A stretch of 64,000 nucleotides of DNA, taken from the NCBI RefSeq assembly GCF_000507185.2, contig NZ_AYTM02000002.1, positions 1 through 64,000 on the forward strand. Reading direction: 5' to 3'. Shown here in pieces: positions 38,775 through 48,531 of this stretch (the stretch's first letter is position 1; each line of letters opens with the position of its first letter). Origin of the DNA: Pseudomonas syringae KCTC 12500. GTDB taxonomy: Bacteria; Pseudomonadota; Gammaproteobacteria; Pseudomonadales; Pseudomonadaceae. A program made the position numbers and the translations under genes. A model generated the notes under the pieces. It ran no database searches and had not been told where the DNA came from. It saw nothing but the letters and a program-made list of their open reading frames with translations.

Positions 38775-39272
38775 TATTCAGGCACTTTTCAAGCCCACGA
38801 TTGCACGATCGCGCCTGCTTTTTGACGAGATTAACGCGTCTGGCCCAAGGGTTTCAGCGACTTAGATATTAATCTGGCGCGTTCTGCCAAGCATAAAATT
38901 GTAACTAGGTGTTACAAAATCATACCCTGCTTCACCGTTTCAGCCTGCGCAAGTTCCTCTCAATAAATACGCTTTTAAGGCTGGATACGGCGTTTTTCCC
39001 CGATTAAATCCTTCTCTTTCGCAAAACATGATGGCCAAACGCCAAGGTGAAACGTGAGCGACTAGACATTTTTATGACGTCAGTGACTTGTCGCAATGCT
39101 GGCACTGCGTTATCTATGTCCGGGCAGACACAGTTCCTGCGGTAACGTTTCCGCTGCACCCAGAATAATAACTCACCGGATTTCGCCACTTACCAGGCGA
39201 GGCTTTGGCATGGCTGCCGAAGCAGAGAACGCTGCATTAATTGCTGGATAACATTTTAGCTGGGAGGCTGTT
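38775..39272. other. AT-rich region upstream of rhlA
   Basis: 498 bp with no supportable gene. It holds the inverted repeat at 38899-38917 and presumably the rhlA promoter. A 61-codon frame on the minus strand (39004-39189) has no coding character. The length and AT bias suggest complex regulation of rhlA. Confidence 0.6.
38899..38917. promoter_or_regulatory. Perfect 7-bp inverted repeat, possible operator
   Basis: TTGTAAC (38899-38905) and GTTACAA (38911-38917) are exact inverted arms around TAGGT. It is an isolated, dyad-symmetric site in the long rhlA upstream region, 356 bp from the rhlA start. The cognate regulator is unknown. Confidence 0.5.
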
Positions 39273-40136
39273 ATGGGCGCACAATCGAAGATTCTAACGA
39301 TCGGTAAGTACAAGGTTTACGCCGAGACTTACTGGAAAGGCAGCGACGCCAAGACCATTCTGCTGGTCAACGGTGCACTGTCGACCACTGGCTCTTTCGG
39401 GCAGACGGTCAAGTACTTGCAACCGCACTACAACCTGGTGCTGTTCGATCTGCCGTTTTCGGGACAATCCCGAGCGCATAACCCGGACGACATGATTGTC
39501 AGCAAGGAAGATGAAGTAAACATTCTCCTCCAACTGATTGATCTCTATCAGGTAAACCACCTGCTGTCGGTCTCCTGGGGCGGTGTATCGGCCCTGCTGG
39601 CCCTCTCTGCATGCCCTCCATCCGTAGAAAAAGCCATCATCAGCTCGTTCTCGCCGGTGCTCAACGAGGCCATGCTCGACTATATCGACAACGCCCAGGT
39701 CTACCTCGCCGCGCGAGAAAAACGCAAGATCGGCTCACTGCTCAACGACACCGTGGGCAAGTACCTGCCGCGCCTGTTCAAACTCTATAACTACAAGCAC
39801 CTGATCAGTCTTGCCGAGCACGAATATCGCCAGATCGACTTTCACATCAGCCAGATTCGCCAACTAAGCGCCAGTAATTACGTCGAGCGTTTTTCCTCGA
39901 TCAACATTCCGGTGCTGTTCATCAACGGTGAAAAAGATGAATACACCACCGTTGCAGATGCCCGCATGTTTTCCAACTACATTGCCAAAAGCAGTTTCAA
40001 CGTAGTTCCGGACACCGGGCACTTTCTGGACCTGGAAAGCAAGGCGGCGTGGCACCACTCGCAAAGAAACGTACTGACATTTTTGGGCACTGAAGCTAAC
40101 CAGGAGGTTTGGCCCAGCGTCACCGCGATGGCCTGA
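39273..40136 (+). CDS. rhlA: 3-(3-hydroxyalkanoyloxy)alkanoate synthase RhlA
   Basis: 287 residues, an alpha/beta hydrolase-like protein that joins two 3-hydroxyacyl units into HAA, the lipid part of rhamnolipid and itself a surfactant. Landmarks shared with P. aeruginosa RhlA: LLVNGALSTTGSFGQT, VLFDLPFSGQSRAHNP, SVSWGG with Ser101, FINGEKDEYTT with the acid, and DTGHFLDLESK with His. A GGGAGG ribosome site precedes the ATG. No rhlB rhamnosyltransferase or rhlR/rhlI is adjacent, so HAA is likely the end product. Confidence 0.95.
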   Translation: MGAQSKILTIGKYKVYAETYWKGSDAKTILLVNGALSTTGSFGQTVKYLQPHYNLVLFDLPFSGQSRAHNPDDMIVSKEDEVNILLQLIDLYQVNHLLSVSWGGVSALLALSACPPSVEKAIISSFSPVLNEAMLDYIDNAQVYLAAREKRKIGSLLNDTVGKYLPRLFKLYNYKHLISLAEHEYRQIDFHISQIRQLSASNYVERFSSINIPVLFINGEKDEYTTVADARMFSNYIAKSSFNVVPDTGHFLDLESKAAWHHSQRNVLTFLGTEANQEVWPSVTAMA

Positions 40137-40197
40137 AGCTCGCTCGCCTGGCCCGGGAAGCCCTTGCGCTTTTCCGGTCTGACGCTGTGACTCATGG

Positions 40198-41424
40198 ATG
40201 ATGTTGGCTTCTTTGATCGGGCAGTGCTATTCGTTGATGACTTTTCCCTTTGCAACGCTCCGGCGTTCGTGCTGCCGTGTTTCCGGAAATATCCGGCCGT
40301 TGCACTCTCTGTACACTCAGCCCGGCGTGGTACTGGGTTTCATCTCGCTACTCTCGCTCAGCGCCTGTTCTGCAGGAAAACCCGCAGAAAAGGCGCTGGT
40401 GCGAGTCACCGCGCAACCGGTTGCCTTACTGAACGTCGCCAGCAGTGTGACGCTGACGGGCGACATCCAGGCACGCAAGGTGACCGAGCAATCGTTTCGT
40501 GTCTCCGGCAAGCTGATCAAGCGCTATGTGGATGTCGGGGATCGAGTGCGGGTCGGGCAAGTTCTGGCCAGACTCGACGCGCGCGAGCAAAAGACCGAGC
40601 TGGCGTCAGCCAGTGCCGAAGTCGCCGTACGACAGTCGCGGCTGCACCTCGCCGAACAAAACTACCAGCGTCAGCAAGTGCTGCTGCCCAAGGGTTATAC
40701 CAACCTCAGCGAATACCAGAGGGCCCGCTCCGGGCTCGACAGCGCGCGGGGGGATCTGGCCGCGCTGCAGGCGCAGCAGGCCAACGCGCGTGATCAGGTC
40801 GGTTACACCGAACTGTTCGCGGTAGCCAATGGCGTCGTGACGGCGCGCTATGCCGAAGAAGGTCAGGTGGTTCAGGCCGCCACTGCGATTTTCAGCGTCG
40901 CTCATGATGGCGAGCGCGAAGCGGTGTTTTCCGCGTACGAATCGCTGCTGCGAGCCGATCAGACCGGTGCTGCAGTGACTGTCAGCCCCTTGGGCCAGCC
41001 GGAGATTCAGCTGAGCGGCATCATCAGGGAAATCACCCCTATCGTCTCCGCCGCGAACGGCACGTTGCGGGTGCGCGTTGCACTGCAGGGCGCCGCTGCG
41101 TCGCTCGCACTGGGCTCCGTGGTCAGCGCTCGCTTGCAGACGCAGTCGCAATCGGCGTTCGCCCTGCCCTGGTCCGCCTTGAGCCGTACACAAGGACAAC
41201 CGGCAGTCTGGCGGGTGGACGCTCAGGCCAGGGTCAGGCTGACGCCTGTGAAAGTGCAGCGTTACGAACAGGGTCAGGTCATCGTTTCAGAGGGCTTGTC
41301 CGAAGGTGATCGAGTAGTTTCCCGGGGGCTGCAGTTTCTCTACCCGGGACAACGGGTAGAGGTCGCAGAGCAAGCACCAGCCGAACAAAGCGTCTCGCTG
41401 GCGTCGTCGGGAGCAGCGCGATGA
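40198..41424 (+). CDS. RND efflux periplasmic adaptor, lipoprotein (first of two)
   Basis: Up to 408 residues. The start is uncertain: the ATG at 40198 gives a long, Cys/Arg-rich N-region, while a TTG at 40300 gives HSLYTQPGVVLGFISLLSLSAC, a normal lipoprotein signal with lipobox LSAC. The mature part has lipoyl half-motifs (VTLTGDIQARKVTEQSFRVSGKLIKRYVDVGDRVRVGQVLARLD), an alpha-hairpin and a beta-barrel. It links the RND pump to an outer-membrane channel not encoded here. Overlaps the next gene by 4 bp. Confidence 0.9.
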   Translation: MMLASLIGQCYSLMTFPFATLRRSCCRVSGNIRPLHSLYTQPGVVLGFISLLSLSACSAGKPAEKALVRVTAQPVALLNVASSVTLTGDIQARKVTEQSFRVSGKLIKRYVDVGDRVRVGQVLARLDAREQKTELASASAEVAVRQSRLHLAEQNYQRQQVLLPKGYTNLSEYQRARSGLDSARGDLAALQAQQANARDQVGYTELFAVANGVVTARYAEEGQVVQAATAIFSVAHDGEREAVFSAYESLLRADQTGAAVTVSPLGQPEIQLSGIIREITPIVSAANGTLRVRVALQGAAASLALGSVVSARLQTQSQSAFALPWSALSRTQGQPAVWRVDAQARVRLTPVKVQRYEQGQVIVSEGLSEGDRVVSRGLQFLYPGQRVEVAEQAPAEQSVSLASSGAAR

Positions 41425-42512
41425 GCACCTCGTGCGTAGAACCACGAACGAGATCCCGCTGCTGGCTGATCTGCATTCTGATCGTGGCACTGCCGGGATG
41501 CCGCGACAAACCGCTTCGCGAGGTTGTCGAACGCCCGGTGCTGTTCACCGAAATAGTCGATCAGCACAGCGCCTCTTATGGCCGCTTCGCCGGCGTCATC
41601 CAGCCGCAGTATGAAGCGGCATTGGGGTTTCGCGTCGCTGGCCGACTGGCAACCCGGCACGCGGAGATCGGCGATCAAGTGCGCAAGGGCGATCTGCTCG
41701 CCACCCTGGAACCCGGCGACCAGCAACACCGTTTGCGTGCCCGCCAGGCTGAACTCGGCAAAGCCCAATCCGCCTGGCAACAGGCACGCGGTGAGTTGAC
41801 GCGCTACCAGCAACTCGATGAGCGCGGTATCGGCTCGCGGGCGCGAATGGATCAACTGGACAGCGACCTGCGCACTCAGGACGCGCTGCGCAATCAGGCC
41901 CGCGTCGCGGTGCAACAAGCGAGTGATCATGTGTCCTACACACGCTTGTCAGCCGAGTTCGATGGCCTGATCACAGGATGGCAAGCCGAAGTCGGCCAGG
42001 TCATGGCGACCGGTCAGGCAGTGGTCAGCCTTGCGCGCCCGGACAGCCGTGAAGCGCTCGTCGACTTGCCACTCGGTTCGCTGAATGACCGCCACCGCAT
42101 CAGAGTGATTTCGCAACTGAACGAACAGCTCTCAGTGGCCGCGAACGTCCGCCAGCTTGCGCCGCAAATCAATGCCGAGACCCGCACTCAGCGCGTCCGC
42201 CTGGCCTTGCAGAACCCTGCGGACAGCTTTCGCCTGGGCTCGACCGTCACGGTAGAAATCAGTGGCGACGCGCCGGCGTTTCATGAGCTGCCTGGCAGCG
42301 CAGTGCTGCAGCGTGACGGCACCTCTCAGGTATGGGTGATCGACCCAACGACATCGACACTGGTCCCGCGCGCGGTGCAGGTACTGGCGCGTTCGGGCTC
42401 GACGGTAAGGGTCAGTGGCGCGCTGCACAAGGGCGAAAAAGTAGTGACTGCCGGCGTCAACGGCATGCAGTCCGGTCAGAAGATCCGTGTGCAGCGAGAG
42501 GTCGGTTTGTGA
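41421..42512 (+). CDS. RND efflux periplasmic adaptor, lipoprotein (second of two)
   Basis: 363 residues. The signal ends in a lipobox LPGC (WLICILIVALPGC). Lipoyl half-motifs (YGRFAGVIQPQYEAALGFRVAGRLATRHAEIGDQVRKGDLLATLEP), a coiled-coil hairpin (RLRARQAELGKAQSAWQQARGEL) and LDG-type barrel segments follow. It differs clearly from the first adaptor, so this is not a recent duplication. Two adaptors for one pump is the layout of P. aeruginosa TriABC, where both are required. Overlaps the pump gene by 4 bp. Confidence 0.92.
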   Translation: MSTSCVEPRTRSRCWLICILIVALPGCRDKPLREVVERPVLFTEIVDQHSASYGRFAGVIQPQYEAALGFRVAGRLATRHAEIGDQVRKGDLLATLEPGDQQHRLRARQAELGKAQSAWQQARGELTRYQQLDERGIGSRARMDQLDSDLRTQDALRNQARVAVQQASDHVSYTRLSAEFDGLITGWQAEVGQVMATGQAVVSLARPDSREALVDLPLGSLNDRHRIRVISQLNEQLSVAANVRQLAPQINAETRTQRVRLALQNPADSFRLGSTVTVEISGDAPAFHELPGSAVLQRDGTSQVWVIDPTTSTLVPRAVQVLARSGSTVRVSGALHKGEKVVTAGVNGMQSGQKIRVQREVGL

Positions 42513-45500
42513 AGGAGCGCTTCAATCTATCGGCCTGGGGGCTCAGGCATCGCACGCTGGTCTGGTACATGATGTTCGTTTCACTGCTGATGGGCAGCTG
42601 GTCATTCCTGAATCTGGGGCGTGAGGAAGACCCTTCATTCGCCATCAAGACCATGGTCATTCAGGCGCGCTGGCCGGGTGCGACGCTGCCCGACACCCTG
42701 CAACAGGTAACTGATCGGCTGGAAAAGAAGCTCGAAGAAATCGACGCGCTGGATTACGTGAAAAGCTACACGCTGGCGGGCGAATCGACGCTTTTTGTCT
42801 TCCTCAAAAGTGAAACCCGAAGCGCCGACATCCCTGCGGCCTGGTATCAGGTGCGCAAGAAGATCAGCGATGTGCGCAGCGAACTCCCCAGCGGTATTCA
42901 GGGCCCTGCGTTCAATGACGAGTTTGGCGATGTGTTCGGCAGCATCTATGCGTTCACCGCCGATGGCCTGTCTTTCCGCCAACTGCGCGACTATGTCGAG
43001 CAAGTGCGCGCCGACATCCGCAGCGTGCCCAACCTGGGCAAGATCGAGTTGCTCGGCGCCCAGCGCGAAGTCATTTATCTGAATTTCTCGATCCGCAAGC
43101 TCGCGGCTCTGGGCATCGATCAACGCCAGGTGCTGCAAAGCCTGCAAGCGCAAAACTCGGTCACGCCTGCCGGGGTGATGGAGGCCGGTCCCGAACGCAT
43201 TGCGGTGCGGGCCAGTGGGCAGTTCAGCAATGAACAAGACCTCAAGGCCGTCAATCTGCGCTTCGGCGACCGGTTCTTTCGCCTCAGCGATCTGGCGACC
43301 ATCGAGCGCCGTTATGCCGATCCGCCCTCCTCACTGTTCCGCTTCAATGGCCAGCCAGCCATCGGCCTTGCGGTGGCCATGAAGCAAGGCGGCAACATCC
43401 AGGCATTCGGCACCCAGTTGCAGCAGCGCATCGACGATCTGACTACCGAATTACCGCTGGGCATCGACGTGCACCTGGTCTCAAGCCAGGCCGATGTGGT
43501 CGAAAAAGCCATCGACGGCTTCACCCATGCACTCTTTGAAGCGATCCTGATTGTGCTGGTCGTCAGCTTCATCAGCCTCGGCATCCGTGCCGGTCTGGTG
43601 GTGGCCTGTTCGATTCCGCTGGTGCTGGCGCTGGTCTTCGTGTTCATGGAGTACAGCGGCATCACCATGCAACGTATCTCGCTGGGCGCGCTGATCATCG
43701 CCCTGGGGCTGTTGGTGGATGACGCGATGATCACCGTCGAGATGATGGTCACTCGCCTTGAAAGCGGCGATTCGTTACCGCAGGCCGCTACCTTCGCTTA
43801 CACCTCGACCGCGTTCCCGATGCTGACCGGCACATTGGTCACGGTCGCCGGTTTCGTGCCCATCGGCCTGAACTCCAGCTCCGCAGGCGAATACGTGTTC
43901 ACCATGTTCGCCGTCATTGCCGTAGCGTTGCTGCTGTCCTGGCTGGTGGCGGTACTGTTCGCGCCACTGATTGGCGTGCACATCCTCAAGGCGTCCGCGC
44001 AACACGCAGCGCCGGGGCGCTGGATGCGTGGTTTCAGCCGACTGCTGGTCAAGGCGCTCGAACACCGGGGGTGGGTCATCGGCATCACTCTGCTGATGTT
44101 CATCGCGTCGCTGTTTGCAGGCAGGTTGCTGCAGAACCAGTTCTTCCCGGACTCCGACCGGCCGGAAATTCTGGTGGATATCTACATGCCGCAAAACGGC
44201 TCCATCGAAGGTACCCGCCAAACCATGGACCGCTTTGAAGCAGCGCTCAAAGGGGATGCCGACGTGCTGCGCTGGAGCTCTTACGTGGGCAAGGGCGCGG
44301 TGCGTTTTTACCTGCCGCTGGATCAGCAATTGAGCAACCCGTTCTACGGACAACTGGTGATCGTCAGCCAGGGTGGCGAAGCGCGTGACCGGCTGATAGA
44401 ACGCTTGCGTCAGCGCTTTCGCGACGATTACGTCGGCGTGGGTGGCTACGTTCAGCCGCTGAACATGGGGCCGCCAGTGGGCTGGCCGGTGCAATACCGG
44501 GTCAGCGGGCCGGACATCGAACAGGTGCGCAGCCAGGCCATGGCGCTGGCGGCGATTCTCGATGCCAACCCCAATATCGGCCAGGTCATCTATGACTGGA
44601 ACGAACCGGGCAAGGTGCTGAAGATCGACATCGCGCAGGACAAGGTGCGCCAGTTCGGTCTGTCCTCCGAGGACGTGGCGCAAATCCTCAACAGCCTCGT
44701 CAGCGGCACCACCATCACTCAGGTGCGTGACAGCACCTATCTGATCGACCTGGTCGGACGTGCGGACAGCGACGAACGCAGCTCGGTGCAGACCCTTGCC
44801 AACCTGCAGATTCCCACACCCGGCGGTGCGAGTGTGCCGCTGCTGGCGTTCGCCACGCTCAGTTACGAGCAGGAACAGCCGCTGGTGTGGCGGCGTGACA
44901 GACTGCCGACCATCACCCTGAAAGCCAACGTGCTCGGCACTTTGCAGCCGGCAGCGCTGGTCAGGCAATTGAAGCCCGACGTCGATGCGTTCAGCGCCGA
45001 CCTGCCGTTACGTTACTCGGTCGCCACTGGCGGCGCAGTCGAGGCCAGCGCTCGCTCACAGGGGCCGATCCTGAAGGTCGTGCCGTTGATGCTGCTGTTG
45101 GTGGTCAGCTTTTTGATGATCCAGTTGCACAGCGTGAAAAAACTGCTGCTGGTGGTCAGCGTAGTGCCGCTGGGCCTGATCGGCGTGGTCGCGGCCTTGT
45201 TGATTTCCGGCTATCCGCTGGGGTTCGTGGCGATTCTGGGCGTGCTGGCGCTGATCGGCATCATCATCCGCAACTCGGTGATTCTGGTCACGCAGATCGA
45301 TGAATTCATTGCCGCTGGGGAAAGCGCCTGGACATCAGTGGTCAAGGCCACCGAACATCGCTGCCGACCGATTATGCTGACCGCAGCGGCCGCGAGCCTG
45401 GGCATGATCCCGATTGCCCGCGAGGTGTTCTGGGGGCCGATGGCCATCGCTATGATCGGCGGCATCGCCATCGCGACCCTGCTGACCCTGTTTTTCCTGC

Positions 45501-45547
45501 CGGCGCTGTATATGGTCAGCTATCGGATCAGGCCACCAGCTGTTTAG
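42509..45547 (+). CDS. RND efflux inner-membrane transporter (TriC-like)
   Basis: 1012 residues from the GTG at 42509, which overlaps the adaptor stop. Twelve membrane helices in two halves are visible, with the proton relay helix GLLVDDAMITVEMMVTRLESG and the signature RISLGALIIALG; the second half has LMIQLHSVKKLLLVVSVVPLGLIGVVAALLISGYPLGFVAILGVLALIGIIIRNSVILVTQIDEF. Length and dual adaptors fit the heavy-substrate TriC group of HAE-1 pumps. It exports drugs or detergents from the periplasm; the actual substrates are unknown. No local regulator is visible. Confidence 0.94.
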   Translation: MKERFNLSAWGLRHRTLVWYMMFVSLLMGSWSFLNLGREEDPSFAIKTMVIQARWPGATLPDTLQQVTDRLEKKLEEIDALDYVKSYTLAGESTLFVFLKSETRSADIPAAWYQVRKKISDVRSELPSGIQGPAFNDEFGDVFGSIYAFTADGLSFRQLRDYVEQVRADIRSVPNLGKIELLGAQREVIYLNFSIRKLAALGIDQRQVLQSLQAQNSVTPAGVMEAGPERIAVRASGQFSNEQDLKAVNLRFGDRFFRLSDLATIERRYADPPSSLFRFNGQPAIGLAVAMKQGGNIQAFGTQLQQRIDDLTTELPLGIDVHLVSSQADVVEKAIDGFTHALFEAILIVLVVSFISLGIRAGLVVACSIPLVLALVFVFMEYSGITMQRISLGALIIALGLLVDDAMITVEMMVTRLESGDSLPQAATFAYTSTAFPMLTGTLVTVAGFVPIGLNSSSAGEYVFTMFAVIAVALLLSWLVAVLFAPLIGVHILKASAQHAAPGRWMRGFSRLLVKALEHRGWVIGITLLMFIASLFAGRLLQNQFFPDSDRPEILVDIYMPQNGSIEGTRQTMDRFEAALKGDADVLRWSSYVGKGAVRFYLPLDQQLSNPFYGQLVIVSQGGEARDRLIERLRQRFRDDYVGVGGYVQPLNMGPPVGWPVQYRVSGPDIEQVRSQAMALAAILDANPNIGQVIYDWNEPGKVLKIDIAQDKVRQFGLSSEDVAQILNSLVSGTTITQVRDSTYLIDLVGRADSDERSSVQTLANLQIPTPGGASVPLLAFATLSYEQEQPLVWRRDRLPTITLKANVLGTLQPAALVRQLKPDVDAFSADLPLRYSVATGGAVEASARSQGPILKVVPLMLLLVVSFLMIQLHSVKKLLLVVSVVPLGLIGVVAALLISGYPLGFVAILGVLALIGIIIRNSVILVTQIDEFIAAGESAWTSVVKATEHRCRPIMLTAAAASLGMIPIAREVFWGPMAIAMIGGIAIATLLTLFFLPALYMVSYRIRPPAV

Positions 45548-45551
45548 CAGG

Positions 45552-46397
45552 TCAGATTTCCACCGGCAGGAAATCGAACAGCGCCTGTGGGGCCTCGACC
45601 AACATAATGCGCTTGAGCGGGTCCGGGCATTCAAGCGCGCGAAACTGCTCGACCACACCGGTGTAGCTGACCACGTGCTCATGCTGGGTGTGCGGCCAGT
45701 CGCTGCCCCATACCAGTCGGCGCGGGCCAAAGCTTTGCAGCAGCAACGGCCATGCGGCGCGAGCAAACGTCGCGTTCTGCTCGACACTGCCGCCCAGACG
45801 ATAGATCGCCGAAATCTTCATCCACATCTGCCCGCTAAGGCCCAACTCCAGCAAGGCCTGGAACGCCGGATCATCAACACCAAGGCGCGCATCGGGCCGC
45901 CCGAAATGGTCAATCACCAGCTTGCAACCGAACGGCAACAACTGCCGAATCAGCCCCGGAAGGTCAGCGACCTCGCGGTGCAGTTCGACATGCCAGCCTA
46001 GCGTCCAGATGTGTTTGAACAGCGTCTTCCATTCCGGCGCGGCAAAGTCTGGCAGCGGCCTGCCGATCAGGTTCAGGCGGATGCCGACGATGCCCAGCCG
46101 GGCCATATGCTGCAACGCACCGCGACTGATGTCCGTGTCGACCACCGCCACACCGCGCAAGCGGTCCGGAGCCTGCGCCAGGGCATCGAGCAGAAACCGG
46201 TTATCGGTGCCCAGAAAACTGGGCTGGATCAAAACACCGTGGCTCAGACCATGTTCGCTGAGGTTGGCCAGATAGGCGTGCACCGTTGCGTCGTAGTCCG
46301 GGCTGTAACGCCGTCCTGACGCCAGGCTCAAATCCTTGCTGAAGACATGTGCGTGGGCATCGATGCCCAGTATTGGCGTGGTACAAGAATCAGTCAT
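45552..46397 (-). CDS. Amidohydrolase family 2 metal-dependent hydrolase
   Basis: 281 residues with the TIM-barrel amidohydrolase-2 layout: N-terminal metal motif DAHAHVF, a strand-5 His in WHVELHRE, VIDHFGRPDA with His, and the strand-8 Asp in LVWGSDWPHTQ. Family members act on lactones, decarboxylate aromatic acids or open rings. It is the last gene of a GntR-MFS-hydrolase operon, so its substrate is probably what the MFS protein imports. It is convergent with the RND pump, 4 bp apart. Confidence 0.9.
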   Translation of the reverse strand: MTDSCTTPILGIDAHAHVFSKDLSLASGRRYSPDYDATVHAYLANLSEHGLSHGVLIQPSFLGTDNRFLLDALAQAPDRLRGVAVVDTDISRGALQHMARLGIVGIRLNLIGRPLPDFAAPEWKTLFKHIWTLGWHVELHREVADLPGLIRQLLPFGCKLVIDHFGRPDARLGVDDPAFQALLELGLSGQMWMKISAIYRLGGSVEQNATFARAAWPLLLQSFGPRRLVWGSDWPHTQHEHVVSYTGVVEQFRALECPDPLKRIMLVEAPQALFDFLPVEI

Positions 46398-46451
46398 GGG
46401 TTCGTCTATAAAGAGTCAGCGCGGCGCCGCAACACCGCGAATGAAAGGTTT

Positions 46452-47738
46452 TCAAGCCCGCTGCGCGGCGCCCTTGTCCAGTGGTTCGGCAACGGGCAGC
46501 GTAGCCTCGAGGTTGCGTCCACGGGTTTCCGGCAGGCAGAAAGCGGCAATCATTGCCACGCCGTAGGCAATGCCGGCGTCGATTCCGATGGCGCTGCCGA
46601 GCGACATTGACTGGCTCATATGCCCCACCAGAAACGGGAACACCGCCGACAGCACGCGCCCGAAGTTGTAGCAGAAGCCCACCCCGGCACCCCGCACCTC
46701 TGCCGGGTACAGCTCGTTGAAAAACGAGCCGAGGCTGGCCGGAATGCCTGCGGCGAAGAAGCCCAGCGGAAAGCCGAGAAACAGCATCTGTGTGTTGCTC
46801 AACGGCAGCACCAGGTAACACTGAACGGTGACCACGCAGCACAAGGCGAACAGCATAATGTTCTTGCGTCGACCTATGCGGTCGATCAACAGACCGCTGC
46901 ACACACAACCGCACCAGAACGCAACGATAATGACCGCCAGATAGCCGCCTGAACTGAGCACGGACAGGTTGCGCTCGGTTTTGAGAAAGGTCGGCAACCA
47001 GGTCATGACCGCGTGATAACCGCCGTGCGCACCGAGCCCCAGCAAGCCACCGAGCAAGGTAACGCGCAACAGCTCGGGGCGAAAAATCCCGGCCATCGAC
47101 TTGAAGAAGTTGACCTTCGGCGCGGCGCTTTTCTGCATGCGCAGGAAGCTCTCCGGTTCTTCGACATTGCGTCGCACCCAGATGATCATCAGGGCCGGCA
47201 GCAGGCCGACAAAGAACATGACCCGCCAGGCAATATCCTCCGGTACAAACGAATAAATCAGAGTAAACAGCACCACTGCCAGGCCCCAGCCGACGGCCCA
47301 CGCACTTTGCACGGTGGCCATGACCTTGCCGCGGTAGCGGGACTGGATCGTCTCGGCCATCAGCACCGCGCCTGCCGCCCACTCACCACCGATGCCAAAG
47401 CCCTGCAGCGCCTTGACGATCAGCAACTGGTTGAAACCGGTCACGAACGCAGACAAAAAGGTAAAGAAGGAAAACCACAGAATCATCCACTGCAGCGTAC
47501 GCACCCGGCCATAGCGGTCGGACAGCGTCCCGCCCACCCAGCCACCCAACGCCGACGTTACCAGCGTCACCGCGCTGATCAGCCCGGCATCGCCCTTGGT
47601 CAGGGCAAACGCAGCAATCAGGGCCGGAATGGCCAGACCGAACATCTGCACTTCCAGAGCGTCCAGCGACCAGCCGCCAAAACAGGCCCAGAAGGTCTTG
47701 CGTTCTTTGGGAGTGACGTCGCGATACCAATTGAACAT
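46452..47738 (-). CDS. MFS transporter, metabolite:H+ symporter type
   Basis: 428 residues from the ATG at 47738 (MFNWYRDVTPKERKTFWACFGGWSLDALEVQMFGLAIPAL). Twelve helices are visible, with the sugar/aromatic-acid symporter motifs GGTLSDRYGRVRTLQWMI after helix 2 and GIGGEWAAGAVLMAETI in helix 4, resembling sialate or aromatic acid importers. The Asp in helix 1 (SLDALE) fits proton coupling. Cotranscribed with the upstream GntR regulator and the downstream amidohydrolase; a small acid is the likely cargo. Confidence 0.9.
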   Translation of the reverse strand: MFNWYRDVTPKERKTFWACFGGWSLDALEVQMFGLAIPALIAAFALTKGDAGLISAVTLVTSALGGWVGGTLSDRYGRVRTLQWMILWFSFFTFLSAFVTGFNQLLIVKALQGFGIGGEWAAGAVLMAETIQSRYRGKVMATVQSAWAVGWGLAVVLFTLIYSFVPEDIAWRVMFFVGLLPALMIIWVRRNVEEPESFLRMQKSAAPKVNFFKSMAGIFRPELLRVTLLGGLLGLGAHGGYHAVMTWLPTFLKTERNLSVLSSGGYLAVIIVAFWCGCVCSGLLIDRIGRRKNIMLFALCCVVTVQCYLVLPLSNTQMLFLGFPLGFFAAGIPASLGSFFNELYPAEVRGAGVGFCYNFGRVLSAVFPFLVGHMSQSMSLGSAIGIDAGIAYGVAMIAAFCLPETRGRNLEATLPVAEPLDKGAAQRA

Positions 47739-47787
47739 GGCGCTTATCCTTATGGGCGTTGCACGGCTCGGGCAGGCTGCAGCGCTG

Positions 47788-48531
47788 TCAGCGAATGTCC
47801 ACGCTGTAGCGGAAATGGCTGGCGTGCCCTCGCGAACGGCGCCACTCCAGAGGCTCACCGGCGTAGTTGCGCGCCAAGCGTTCGATGACCACCACCGCAC
47901 TGCCGACCGGAATCTGCAGCAACCGGCCGTATACGTCGTTAACCGTCTCGGCCGTCAGGCTCTCTTGCGCACAGGCGACCACCTGACCGCAGACATCTTC
48001 GTAGATCGGATAAAGCAATGGCCCCTGCGTATCGAGGTCAAGCTCCAGCAATGCCTGAAACCGCGCACGTGGCAGCCAGATCTCTTCGGCCAGCACCGGC
48101 TGGCCATCCAGCAACCGCAAGCGGACCATACGAATCACCGGCGCACCTGCGCCCATCCCCAGCGCTTGAGCGACCGACGAAGGCGCATCCACAGGCTCGA
48201 CGGACAAGATCCGGCTTTCCGGCACCCGGCGTTCACCCGCTTCGGTTTGAAAACGGAAAAAACGAAACAGCGAGGACTGAAACTGCGCGCGACGAATGAA
48301 CGTGCCACGCCCCTGCTGGCGCTCCAGAATGTTGTCGCTGACCAGCAGATCAATGGCCTTGCGCACCGTACCGGTGGACAGACCATACTCTGCAGACAAC
48401 GCCGCTTCGGTAGGAATCGCCTCACCCGGACGCCAGCGATTATTGGCAATCTGCTCAGCCAGGCTGTCGCGCAGGCGTTGATAAAGCGGTAGACGTTCGT
48501 CGCTGGAAAGCTTGTACATTGTTTTATTCAT
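47788..48531 (-). CDS. GntR-family regulator with UTRA domain (HutC subfamily)
   Basis: 247 residues from the ATG at 48531, or 243 from the one at 48519. The N-terminal winged helix (LPLYQRLRDSLAEQIANNRWRPGEAIPTEAALSAEYGLSTGTVRKAIDLLVSDNILERQQGRGTFI) is followed by a UTRA effector domain (APVIRMVRLRLLDGQPVLAEEIWLP...SAVVVIERLARNYAGEPLEWRRSRGHASHFRYSVDI). It heads the operon with the MFS and amidohydrolase genes and probably controls it. A loosely symmetric TCAT-CTAT-ATGA lies just before the start. Confidence 0.92.
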   Translation of the reverse strand: MNKTMYKLSSDERLPLYQRLRDSLAEQIANNRWRPGEAIPTEAALSAEYGLSTGTVRKAIDLLVSDNILERQQGRGTFIRRAQFQSSLFRFFRFQTEAGERRVPESRILSVEPVDAPSSVAQALGMGAGAPVIRMVRLRLLDGQPVLAEEIWLPRARFQALLELDLDTQGPLLYPIYEDVCGQVVACAQESLTAETVNDVYGRLLQIPVGSAVVVIERLARNYAGEPLEWRRSRGHASHFRYSVDIR

